Shown here piece after piece: positions 16,949 to 24,786 of a stretch of 64,000 bases of DNA; position 1 is the first letter of the stretch, and each line of letters opens with the position of its first letter. The stretch covers positions 372,001 through 436,000 of the forward strand of contig NZ_FORV01000002.1 in NCBI RefSeq assembly GCF_900114095.1. Reading direction: 5' to 3'. Under the pieces are notes generated by a model. It saw only the letters and a program-made list of their open reading frames with translations, had not been told where the DNA came from and made no database searches. Source of the DNA: Sphingomonas sp. NFR04 (GTDB lineage: Bacteria; Pseudomonadota; Alphaproteobacteria; Sphingomonadales; Sphingomonadaceae). Made by a program: the position numbers and the translations under genes.

Positions 16949-18160
16949 TCAGACTCCTGCCAGAACCTCGCGGACCGGGGGGTGACCGAGAAAGGCCTGC
17001 GGGCTGGCGCTGGCGCCGTACGCCCCGGAGGCGAAGATCGCGATCAGGTCGCCCACTTCCGCGCGGGGCAGCGCGACGCGGTCCGCCAGCCGGTCGAGTG
17101 GGGTGCAGAGCGGGCCGACCACGGTCACCACTTCCTCGGGCGCATCCTGCATCCGGTGCGCGACGGCGACGGGATAGTTTCGGCGCACGACGGTGCCGAA
17201 ATTGCCGGTCGCGGCGAGATGATGGTGGAGCCCACCGTCGACGACGAGGAAGGTCTCGCCCTGGCTCTCCTTGCGATCGATCACCCGGGCCAGATAGATG
17301 CCCGCCTCGCCGACCAGCCAGCGGCCGAGCTCGATCGCATAGTGGGTGTCGAGCCGGTCCAGCTCGCCCGCCAGCGCCGCGCCGACCGCTTCGACGTCGA
17401 GCGGCAGGTCGCCGGGAAAATAGGGGATGCCGAAGCCGCCGCCGAGATTCACCAGCGGCGGCAGCACGCCCGCCTCGTCCGCCAGCCGCGCGGCGAGGCC
17501 GATGGTGGCGGCCTGGGTCTCGATCACCGCCTCGGCCGAAAGAGCCTGCGAGCCGGCATAGATATGGAAGCCGCGCCAGTCGGCACCGGCGTCCAGCAGC
17601 CGCCGGACGAGCGCAGGCACCCGCGCGGCGTCGATCCCGAAGGGCGAAGCGCGACCGCCCATCTTCATGCCGGAGCCGCGCAGCTCGAAGTCGGGGTTCA
17701 CGCGCACCGCCAGGCGAGGCGCAATGCCGAGCCGGTCGCCGATCGCCAGCGCGCGTTCGGCCTCGCCGTCGGACTCCAGGTTGAGCGTCACACCGGCCCG
17801 GATCGCCGCTTCCAGCTCCGCGTCGCGCTTGCCGGGCCCGGCGAAGCTGATCGCCGAGGCGTCCATCACCGCGAGCGCCTTGTCCATCTCCCCCGCCGAG
17901 GCGACGTCGATCCCGTTCACCTGCGGCGCAATCGCGGCGAGCAGCGGCGGGAAGGGATTGGCCTTGATCGCATAATGCAGCGCAACCCGCGACGGCATCG
18001 CCGCCCGGAATCGCGCGATCCGTGCCTGCATTGCGCTAGCGTCGTACAGATAGAGCGGCGTACCTGCCGCCGCCCAGTCGGTCGCGCTGCGGCCTGCGAC
18101 CTGCAGCACCGGCTGCGCGGCATAGTCGGCCGGAATGGGCCCGGTGGGCTTGGCGTTCAT
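16949..18160 (-). CDS. PLP-dependent decarboxylase, exosortase-A system-associated
   Basis: A 403-residue fold-type III (alanine racemase/ornithine decarboxylase-like) enzyme. It has the PLP lysine in HYAIKANP (Lys66), a glycine-rich phosphate-binding stretch (NLGGGFGIPYF) and a C-terminal GPLCTPLDRLADR motif. Relatives include diaminopimelate decarboxylase, but this subgroup travels with an acyl-CoA ligase and acyl carrier protein in XrtA loci. It likely makes an amine or a modified amino acid for polysaccharide decoration. The start overlaps the stop of the acyl-CoA ligase gene, so both are translated together. Confidence 0.88.
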   Translation of the reverse strand: MNAKPTGPIPADYAAQPVLQVAGRSATDWAAAGTPLYLYDASAMQARIARFRAAMPSRVALHYAIKANPFPPLLAAIAPQVNGIDVASAGEMDKALAVMDASAISFAGPGKRDAELEAAIRAGVTLNLESDGEAERALAIGDRLGIAPRLAVRVNPDFELRGSGMKMGGRASPFGIDAARVPALVRRLLDAGADWRGFHIYAGSQALSAEAVIETQAATIGLAARLADEAGVLPPLVNLGGGFGIPYFPGDLPLDVEAVGAALAGELDRLDTHYAIELGRWLVGEAGIYLARVIDRKESQGETFLVVDGGLHHHLAATGNFGTVVRRNYPVAVAHRMQDAPEEVVTVVGPLCTPLDRLADRVALPRAEVGDLIAIFASGAYGASASPQAFLGHPPVREVLAGV

Positions 18161-19644
18161 AGGATCTCCGTCTTCAGCCCGGACCGGTCGAGCTTGCCAT
18201 TGGCGTTGCGCGGCAGGCTTTCCCGCCAGACATAGCGCGCCGGCTGCTGGAAGCTCGGCAGCTCCCGCCGCAACCGCGCGCGCAGTTCGTCCTCGCGGCT
18301 GCCGTCGCCGCGCGCGACCACCAGAATCGCCTGGCCCAGGCGCGGGTCGGGGACCCCGAACGCCACCGCCTCACTGGTTTCGCCGCCGGCGACCACTGCC
18401 TCCTCGATCTCCGTGGGACTGATGCGGTTGCCGGAGGATTTGATCATCTCGTCATCGCGGCCGACGAAGCGGAGCAGGCCCTCGGCATCCTCCGTCACCG
18501 TATCGCCGGACCAGACCGCCATGCCCTGATGTTCGGCGAAGCTAGGCGCCGGACGGAAGCGCAGTGCCGTCCGCTCGGGGTCGCGCCAATAGCCCTTCGC
18601 GACCAGCGGCCCGGCATGGACGAGTTCGCCCTGCGCGGCGCGCTGACCCTCGGCGTCGACGACTAGGATCTCGGCGAAGGGAATGGCGCGGCCGATCGAT
18701 TCCGGGTGCGCGTCGACCAGTGTCGGGTCGAGATAGGTCGAGCGGAACGCCTCGGTGAGGCCGTACATCGGGTAGAGGTCCGCACCGGGAAAGCGGCCGC
18801 GCAGCCCCTGCACCAGTGGCAGCGTGAGCGCGCCGCCCGAGTTGGTCAGCCGCTTGAGCATCGCCGCGGTTTCCGCCGGCCACTCCGCCTCGAGCAGCTG
18901 CACCCACAGCGGCGGCACGCCGGCGAGCGTGGTGATGCCGAAGCGCGCCACCGCCTTCACCACGTCGCGCGCGGTGAGATAGTCGAGCGGCACCACGCGG
19001 GCTCCCGCCGCCCAGGTGGAGAAAAGCTGGTTCTGGCCATAGTCGAAGCTGAGCGGCAGCACCCCCAGCACGCGATCCGCGGGTGCGAGCTTCAGGTAAT
19101 GCGCGACGCTGATCGCCCCGAGCCACAGATTGGCATGGCTGAGCATCACCCCCTTGGGCCGCCCGGTCGAGCCCGAGGTGTAGAGGATCGCCGCCAGCGC
19201 ATCGGGGTCGCCGCTCGCGGGCGGCAGTCGATCGGTGCCGACCAGCGCCTCCTCGGTGACGATTCGGCAGTCGGCGGGCACGTCGCCCGGCGCCAGCGCT
19301 GCGAGCCGCGCCTGCTGCGTTACCAGCAGCCGCGCCCCACTGTCCGTCAGGATGTGCGCGACCTGCGCGCGCTTGAGCGCCGGGTTGATCGGCACATGCA
19401 CCAGCCCGGCGCGCGGCACGGCGAGCGGCAGCAGGCAGGCGGCGCGCGTCTTGGGCAGCCAGCTCGCCACCCGCTCGCCGGCGGGCAGGCCGTGCGCGGC
19501 GAGCGCATGCGCCATGCCGCCCACCGCCGCCTCCAGTTCGGCATAGGTCAGCGTGCCGGCCTTGTCCTCCAAAGCAACGGCGTCCGGCGCGCCGCGCAGC
19601 GGCAGCGCGTCTATAAGATGCGGGGCAGGATCGAGCGCGATCAT
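18157..19644 (-). CDS. acyl-CoA ligase (AMP-forming), exosortase-A system-associated
   Basis: A 495-residue adenylate-forming enzyme. It has the AMP-binding P-loop YTSGSTGRPKGV, the YGLTEAF motif, the hinge GRDDEMIKSSG and the terminal catalytic lysine in NANGKLDR. It activates a carboxylic acid or amino acid, probably loading the acyl carrier protein encoded divergently 72 bases away. The start ATG 19644 gives the usual N terminus; an upstream in-frame extension crosses the divergent promoter. It shares an operon with the PLP decarboxylase. The substrate is unknown. Confidence 0.88.
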   Translation of the reverse strand: MIALDPAPHLIDALPLRGAPDAVALEDKAGTLTYAELEAAVGGMAHALAAHGLPAGERVASWLPKTRAACLLPLAVPRAGLVHVPINPALKRAQVAHILTDSGARLLVTQQARLAALAPGDVPADCRIVTEEALVGTDRLPPASGDPDALAAILYTSGSTGRPKGVMLSHANLWLGAISVAHYLKLAPADRVLGVLPLSFDYGQNQLFSTWAAGARVVPLDYLTARDVVKAVARFGITTLAGVPPLWVQLLEAEWPAETAAMLKRLTNSGGALTLPLVQGLRGRFPGADLYPMYGLTEAFRSTYLDPTLVDAHPESIGRAIPFAEILVVDAEGQRAAQGELVHAGPLVAKGYWRDPERTALRFRPAPSFAEHQGMAVWSGDTVTEDAEGLLRFVGRDDEMIKSSGNRISPTEIEEAVVAGGETSEAVAFGVPDPRLGQAILVVARGDGSREDELRARLRRELPSFQQPARYVWRESLPRNANGKLDRSGLKTEIL

Positions 19645-19716
19645 GCACCACCCATAGTCTTGGCAGCGCCGCCGCCAAGCCTTACGGAAGCGCAAATTTC
19701 TTGCAGGGGAATCCCA

Positions 19717-19989
19717 TTGCGGCCTGAAGCCATGCTCGACATCGAAACCACCGTCCGCGGCGTGCTGCGCGACGTGCTCGGGTTGAGCGACGAACGCGTC
19801 GCCGCGTTCGACGAGACCACGCCGCTGTTCGGCGCCCTGCCCGAGCTGGATTCGCTCGCCGTCGCCGGCGTGCTGACCGAGATCGAGGACCGGCTGGGCA
19901 TCCTGATCGAGGACGACGAGGTGGACGGCGAGATGCTGGAGAGCTTCGGCACGCTTACCCGCTTCGCCGCGCAAAAGGTATTGGGGTGA
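19717..19989 (+). CDS. acyl carrier protein of the XrtA locus
   Basis: An acidic acyl carrier protein with the phosphopantetheine attachment Ser in LPELDSLAVAG (Ser41 counted from ATG 19732). The start is ambiguous. AGGGGA at 19705-19710 lies 6 bases before TTG 19717, an ideal Shine-Dalgarno distance, but 21 bases before ATG 19732. The TTG start adds five residues and gives 90 in all; the ATG start gives 85. The gene is divergent from the acyl-CoA ligase that probably loads it, and its stop overlaps the GTG start of the next hydrolase gene. Confidence 0.87.
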   Translation: MRPEAMLDIETTVRGVLRDVLGLSDERVAAFDETTPLFGALPELDSLAVAGVLTEIEDRLGILIEDDEVDGEMLESFGTLTRFAAQKVLG

Positions 19990-20627
19990 TCGAACCCTAT
20001 GACTGGGCAGGCGGCCGTGAAGCGATGGTGCGCTTCGGTCCCGGCAGCGGCCCCGTCGTCATCGCGGCATTGCCGCTGTTCGAAGAGGCGAACCGGATGC
20101 GCGGGTTCGCTGCGACGATTCTGCGATCGCTCGCCGAGAACCATGGCATCGCGGGCGTCCTGCCCGAGCTTCCCGGGACGGGTGAGAGCCTGATCCCGAG
20201 CGAGCGCATCGCCATTTCGGATCTGCGCGCGGGCTTTGCCGCTGCGGCGCGCACCGCTGGCGGCCGCGCCTACTCCATGGCCCTTCGCAGCGGCGCGCTG
20301 CTCGACGGCAGCGTGGTGATCCGTCGCCGCTGGCACTTCGCGCCGCAGCCCGGCGATGCGCTGCTGCGGGCGCTGCGCCGCATTCACCGAACGGGCGACG
20401 CGCCCGGCTATGGCGGGCACCGCCTGCCCGACACTTTCCTTGACGAGCTGCCGGACTGCCATGTCGAGCCGGCGCGGACGCTCCGGCTCGAAGGCGATAC
20501 CCGCCCAGCCGATCGCCTGGTGGCGGGCCGCGCGCTCTGGCGCGAACCCACCCCGGACAACGACATCGCGCTCGCCACGCTGCTCGCCGACGATCTCGCC
20601 GCCTGGATACGCATGTGCGAAGCCTGA
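19986..20627 (+). CDS. hydrolase-2-like protein, exosortase-A system-associated
   Basis: A 213-residue alpha/beta-hydrolase-like protein whose N-terminal half (ALPLFEEANRMR followed by LPELPGTGES) resembles the exosortase-A-associated hydrolase 2 group. The start is GTG 19986, coupled to the ACP stop (GTGA). The expected nucleophile elbow region reads AYSMALRSGALL, with no clear G-x-S-x-G, so catalytic activity is doubtful. The next gene is a second hydrolase-fold protein that overlaps it. Assignment rests mainly on context and the N-terminal motif. Confidence 0.7.
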   Translation: MIEPYDWAGGREAMVRFGPGSGPVVIAALPLFEEANRMRGFAATILRSLAENHGIAGVLPELPGTGESLIPSERIAISDLRAGFAAAARTAGGRAYSMALRSGALLDGSVVIRRRWHFAPQPGDALLRALRRIHRTGDAPGYGGHRLPDTFLDELPDCHVEPARTLRLEGDTRPADRLVAGRALWREPTPDNDIALATLLADDLAAWIRMCEA

Positions 20628-21361
20628 TCGGCTTTCCCTGCCTGGGGGACATGCTGGTCGGCACGCTGGACGGCGCCTCGGGCGCTACCGGGCTACTGAT
20701 CGTATCGGGCGGGAACGAGATTCGCAGCGGGCCGCATCGCAGCATGTCGCAGCTGGCGCACCGCATCGCGGCGGCCGGTTATCCGGTGTTCCGCTTCGAT
20801 CGCCGCGGCGTCGGCGATTCGGCGGGCAGCAACCAGGGCTTTCTGGAAAGCGCGCCGGAAATTGTCGCGGCGGCCAGCGTCTTCCGGCGCGAGGCCAAGC
20901 TGCGCCGTGTGGTCGCATTCGGCAATGGCGACGGCGCGACGGCGCTCGCGCTATTCCATGCCCAGGCACGGATCGACGCGCTGCTGCTCGCAAACCCCGT
21001 GGTCATAGCCCCCCTGCCCCCGCCCGAAGAACCCGAGGAGGAAGAAGCGGCGCGCGGCTGGATGCGGCAGATGATCGGCCGGGTCGGCATTCGGCGACCG
21101 GAAACGCATCGCAGCCTGGCCGGCGAACTCGCGGCGGCGTTCACTGCGGCGGAGGTGCCGATGACGGTGCTGCTCGCCACCCGCGACAAGATTGCCGCGG
21201 ACTTTGCCGAATTCCTGCACAAGCCGGCCTACGCTGCCGCGAGTACCCGTGTCCGCCGCAAGCAGTTCGATACTGCCAGCCACGTCTTCGCCGGCACTGC
21301 CGACAAGGCTTGGCTCTACGAGCGGGTGATCGAGGCGCTCGCCGAGCAGCGAGCGCCCTGA
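20615..21361 (+). CDS. hydrolase-1-like protein, exosortase-A system-associated
   Basis: A 248-residue alpha/beta-hydrolase-fold protein starting at GTG 20615, 13 bases inside the preceding gene. It has the early strand/oxyanion segment LLIVSGGNEIRSGPHRS and FRFDRRGVGDSAG, as in exosortase-A hydrolase 1 proteins. The nucleophile elbow reads G103-N-G-D-G107, with glycine where Ser or Cys is expected. It may therefore be a non-catalytic homologue or use another mechanism. It is the last gene of the plus-strand part of the Xrt locus and is convergent with trxB. Confidence 0.75.
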   Translation: MRSLIGFPCLGDMLVGTLDGASGATGLLIVSGGNEIRSGPHRSMSQLAHRIAAAGYPVFRFDRRGVGDSAGSNQGFLESAPEIVAAASVFRREAKLRRVVAFGNGDGATALALFHAQARIDALLLANPVVIAPLPPPEEPEEEEAARGWMRQMIGRVGIRRPETHRSLAGELAAAFTAAEVPMTVLLATRDKIAADFAEFLHKPAYAAASTRVRRKQFDTASHVFAGTADKAWLYERVIEALAEQRAP

Positions 21362-21368
21362 CCTGTCG

Positions 21369-22340
21369 TTATTCCGCCGCCTGCGCCACCGTCTCGAAAT
21401 CGGCTGCGGCAAGAAAGCGCTCGGCGTCGAGCGCGGCCATGCAGCCGGTGCCGGCGGCGGTGATCGCCTGGCGGTAATGCTTGTCCATCACGTCGCCGCA
21501 GGCGAACACGCCGGGCACGCTGGTGTTGGTCGTGCCCTTCTCGACCTGGATATAGCCATCGTCGTCGAGCGCGATATGGCCGCGGAACAGCTCGGTCGCC
21601 GGGTGGTGGCCGATCGCGACGAAGCCGCCATCGACCTCGAGCGTCGACAGCGCGCCGGTCACCGTGTCCTTCAGCTCGATGCCGATCAGCCCCTCGGGCT
21701 GGCCGCCGCCGATGAAGCGGACGACTTCCTTGTTCCAGAGCGTGTTGATCCGCTCGTTGGCGAACAGGCGTTGCTGCAGGATCTTCTCGGCACGCAGGCT
21801 GTCGCGGCGGTGGATCAGCGTCACGTCATGGCTGTGGTTGGTGAGGTACAGGGCTTCCTCGACCGCGGTGTTGCCGCCGCCGATCACTGCCACCTTCTTG
21901 CCGCGGAAGAAGAAGCCGTCGCAGGTCGCGCAGGCGCTGACGCCCTTGCCCTTGAGCAGCTCTTCCGAATCGAGGCCCAACCAGCGCGCCTGCGCGCCGG
22001 TGGCGATCACCAGCGTGTCGCCGGTGTAGACGGTGCCGCCATCGCCGACCATGCGGAACGGGCGCTGGCTGACATCGACCTCGACGATCGTGTCCCACAT
22101 CATCTGCGCGCCGACATGTTCGGCCTGGGCCTGCATCTCCTGCATCAGCCAGGGGCCCTGGATCACCTCGCGGAAGCCGGGATAATTCTCGACATCGGTG
22201 GTTGTCATCAGCTGGCCGCCGGGCTGGATGCCCTGGACGACGATCGGGGCGAGGCCCGCGCGCGCGCCATAAATGGCAGCCGAGAGGCCGGCGGGGCCCG
22301 AGCCCAGGATCAACATGCGGGTAGAATGGGTGGCGGTCAT
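21369..22340 (-). CDS. trxB: thioredoxin-disulfide reductase
   Basis: A 323-residue low-molecular-weight flavoprotein that reduces thioredoxin with NADPH. The FAD-binding GSGPAGLSAA motif lies at residues 13-22, the redox-active CATC at Cys137/Cys140, and the NADPH-binding GGGNTAVEEALYL further on. The C-terminal FAD segment GVFACGDVMDK is present. Length and motifs are canonical. It is monocistronic by appearance, facing the last Xrt hydrolase gene. A thioredoxin gene is in the same window at 39740-40060. Confidence 0.95.
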   Translation of the reverse strand: MTATHSTRMLILGSGPAGLSAAIYGARAGLAPIVVQGIQPGGQLMTTTDVENYPGFREVIQGPWLMQEMQAQAEHVGAQMMWDTIVEVDVSQRPFRMVGDGGTVYTGDTLVIATGAQARWLGLDSEELLKGKGVSACATCDGFFFRGKKVAVIGGGNTAVEEALYLTNHSHDVTLIHRRDSLRAEKILQQRLFANERINTLWNKEVVRFIGGGQPEGLIGIELKDTVTGALSTLEVDGGFVAIGHHPATELFRGHIALDDDGYIQVEKGTTNTSVPGVFACGDVMDKHYRQAITAAGTGCMAALDAERFLAAADFETVAQAAE

Positions 22341-22479
22341 GGTCTGCTTTCCGACGAATCTTCGATGCCGCTTCTAGAGACAGGGCATCGTCGGAAGCAA
22401 CATGGCGTCGCGGGACACATCTGCAACGCCGTGCCGGAACGGAAAAGCTGTCACGGCACCAAGGCGAAGTTGCGGCCTG

Positions 22480-22617
22480 TCAGCGAAGGATCCACACGGC
22501 GACGCTCGCCCAGAACAGCACACTGCCCATCGCCATGATCAGCAGGCTGCCCGATGCGGCGGGATCGACACCCCGGCCTTCGACCTGCTCCGGCGGCAAT
22601 TCATGTAATGCACGCAT
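22480..22617 (-). CDS. 45-residue membrane protein (hypothetical)
   Basis: A short frame from ATG 22617 to TGA 22480-22482 encodes a polar N terminus (MRALHELPPEQVEGRGVDP) followed by one hydrophobic helix of about 19 residues (SGSLLIMAMGSVLFWASVAVWIL) and a single terminal Arg. A GGAG at 22628-22631 lies 10 bases upstream. The lower-case pattern of codons is typical of coding DNA here, and the composition suits a small single-pass inner-membrane protein. No function is known. It lies between trxB and an HD-GYP gene on the same strand. Confidence 0.6.
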   Translation of the reverse strand: MRALHELPPEQVEGRGVDPAASGSLLIMAMGSVLFWASVAVWILR

Positions 22618-22700
22618 TATACGGCGACTCCGTTCAAGCGACCCTCTTCCTGTTCTTCGTTATAGACGATCCGGAATCGCGTGCCGTTCCGGTATTATGC

Positions 22701-23951
22701 CTAATTTGTTACAGCGACTGGCGGATACAAGTCCAGCGACGGAATCGCGCTCGGCGCCTCCTCGGCGGGGATAAAGCCGATCACCCTGTCCTCCTCCGCC
22801 CCGCCGGTCAGCACCAGTGACCGTGGGGTGAGCGCGCTGTCCTCGGCGAGGGAGTGGAAGACCAGCAACCGCGTCCGTGTCGCCCGGCCGCCATTGTCCA
22901 GCACCAGGGCCAGCCGGTCCGAGGCGAGCCGCACCAGCATGCCGGGCGGATACAGGTTGATGCTGCGCATGAACTGGAACAGCAGGTCGCGATCGAAATG
23001 CCCGTCCCAACTCCACATCGCGCCCAGCGCCCGCGCGGGGAGCCAGGCGCGCTTGTAGGCACGGTGGGAGGTCAGCGCGTCATAGACGTCGCAGATCGCC
23101 CCCATCCGCGCCGGCAGGCTGATGTCGTCGGCCTTCAGCCCGTGCGGATAGCCATTGCCGTCCCAGCGCTCGTGATGATGGAGGCACACCTCCACCGCGA
23201 GCGCCGGCATCGCGCCATCCTCGCGCAGCAGCGCCACGCCCTCCTCCGGATGGGTACGCACCAGCGCAAATTCCTCGGGCGAGAGGCGGCCCGGCTTGTC
23301 GAGCACCGCATCGGGGATCGCGACCTTGCCGACATCGTGCAGCAGCCCGGCAAGCCCCAGCGTGCGCACCGCCTCGTCGTCCATCGCAAGGTGTCGTGCC
23401 AGGTTGACCATCAGGGTGCAGACGGCAACCGAATGGAGATAGGTATATTGGTGCTTGCTCTTGAGCTGGAGCACGCGCAGCAGCGCCGATGCGTTGCGAT
23501 CGAGCTGCCCGGCGATGTCGTCGACCAGCGCGGCGACCTTCTCATGCGCGATCGCCCGCCCCAGCCGGACATCCTCGAAGGTGCCGCGCACGGTATCGAG
23601 CGCGCCCGCGACCAGCGCGGCAGCCTGGGCCTGCTCGGTGGAGAAGCGGGCGGCGGGCGATTCGGGAATGGCGCGCTTCGCGGTTGCCGCGGGCAACGCC
23701 GCGGTCGCGCCCGCTTCCTCTCCCCCGCCGACCGCGGCGGCTGGAGTATCGATGCCCGGCGCCGCGACCTGGGATCGCGCGACATCGATGATCACGCCCC
23801 CTTGAAACGCGCGGAGCTTCTGGAGATCCTCGAGGTCGGTGAGCAGGAAGCGCGTCCGCCAGAAGGGATGCTCCCACCACGAGCCTTCGAAGCCGTGGAT
23901 GAACATCCCCAGCCGGACCTCCGCTGCGGGCACCGTCTTCAGCGCCGCCAT
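22701..23951 (-). CDS. HD-GYP domain cyclic-di-GMP phosphodiesterase with N-terminal DUF3391
   Basis: A 416-residue protein. Residues 1-90 resemble the DUF3391 domain that precedes many HD-GYP domains. The HD-GYP domain follows, with HDVGK and HHERWDGNGYP, the metal and GYP residues intact. Such enzymes hydrolyse cyclic di-GMP and so affect motility, biofilm and polysaccharide output. The start ATG 23951 has a strong GGGAGGG Shine-Dalgarno sequence 7 bases upstream; the 36 codons further upstream have none. No membrane helix or sensor domain is visible. Its place near an exopolysaccharide locus is suggestive but there is no operon link. Confidence 0.88.
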   Translation of the reverse strand: MAALKTVPAAEVRLGMFIHGFEGSWWEHPFWRTRFLLTDLEDLQKLRAFQGGVIIDVARSQVAAPGIDTPAAAVGGGEEAGATAALPAATAKRAIPESPAARFSTEQAQAAALVAGALDTVRGTFEDVRLGRAIAHEKVAALVDDIAGQLDRNASALLRVLQLKSKHQYTYLHSVAVCTLMVNLARHLAMDDEAVRTLGLAGLLHDVGKVAIPDAVLDKPGRLSPEEFALVRTHPEEGVALLREDGAMPALAVEVCLHHHERWDGNGYPHGLKADDISLPARMGAICDVYDALTSHRAYKRAWLPARALGAMWSWDGHFDRDLLFQFMRSINLYPPGMLVRLASDRLALVLDNGGRATRTRLLVFHSLAEDSALTPRSLVLTGGAEEDRVIGFIPAEEAPSAIPSLDLYPPVAVTN

Positions 23952-24786
23952 GGCAAGCCCTCCCTCCCATCCGAGTCGGGCACTCTGCAAGAGCGCCTGT
24001 CCGCTGACACGTCGCCAAGCCTCCCAAAGACCTTTAGTTTTCTGGAAGCTAGACCGCACGACCTAATCGACGATGTGCAGATATCGTTACCCCGAAGCTA
24101 ACAGGGTGCGCGCATGGGCGGAGAGCCCTCCGCGTGACAGCGGGAGCCACGACGCAGAAGTGATGATGGAGGATGTGCTTGGTCGACAAGCTGTTGCAGA
24201 TGAGGCTGCGACTGCGTGCGGCCGATCAGGCTATGCGACCTCGATTGATGCCGAGCAGTAACAAATTTCGGATCGGAGGAGAACGATCGGAAACGCCGTC
24301 AACGCCTCGCGGACGCGGCGCAAAGTCGTGATCGGCACGAACGGTCAACATCCGCTGACGCGCAAGCTGCGCCAAGCGTTGGGCATCGATCCGAACAAGC
24401 ATCGCGTTGGTCGGCGGAAAGCCCGGCTGCGGGGCTGATCCAGGCTTCCGCCCCCTACGACAGTAGCAACCCAGCAGAGCATTCCCCATGGTCTTGCCAT
24501 GAACGGCGCCAACATCGGCTCGCCTGACAGGCAATCGTCGACATGTTCTTGAAGTCGGCAGCAGCATCCAGCCAGTTCACGAAGTATTTACTGCCACAAC
24601 ATCGCCGCAAGTGCCTTGAACTGGCAAGCATCAATGCAATCGAAATCGCCGTCAAGCCACTGCGAAACAAGCCACTTTTTAAAGCCTCCTTAACTTCGAC
24701 GATGATAGCGGGCGCCCCGCAGCACCGGGTCTTGGCTCGGGCGGAAACGACGGAAAGTCGTCGCTGCGCTAAAAGGGAACAGCTTC
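23952..24786. other. gene-poor stretch, possible decayed coding sequence
   Basis: About 835 bp without a supported gene. GC content drops noticeably around 24540-24710. A frame at 24262-24438 (plus strand) reads like coding DNA (VIGTNGQHPLTRKLRQALGI) and ends in TGA, but has no convincing start; GTG 24331 is the best candidate. A small open frame at 24543-24700 has mixed codon usage. These may be remnants of a decayed gene or mobile element. The 3' end carries the leader and AGGGAA ribosome site of the TonB-dependent receptor. Confidence 0.35.

Noticed and set aside
22614..22620. TATAAT-like -10 box just before the 45-residue ORF
   Set aside because: It overlaps the ATG itself (TATAATG) and no -35 lies at proper spacing; probably chance.
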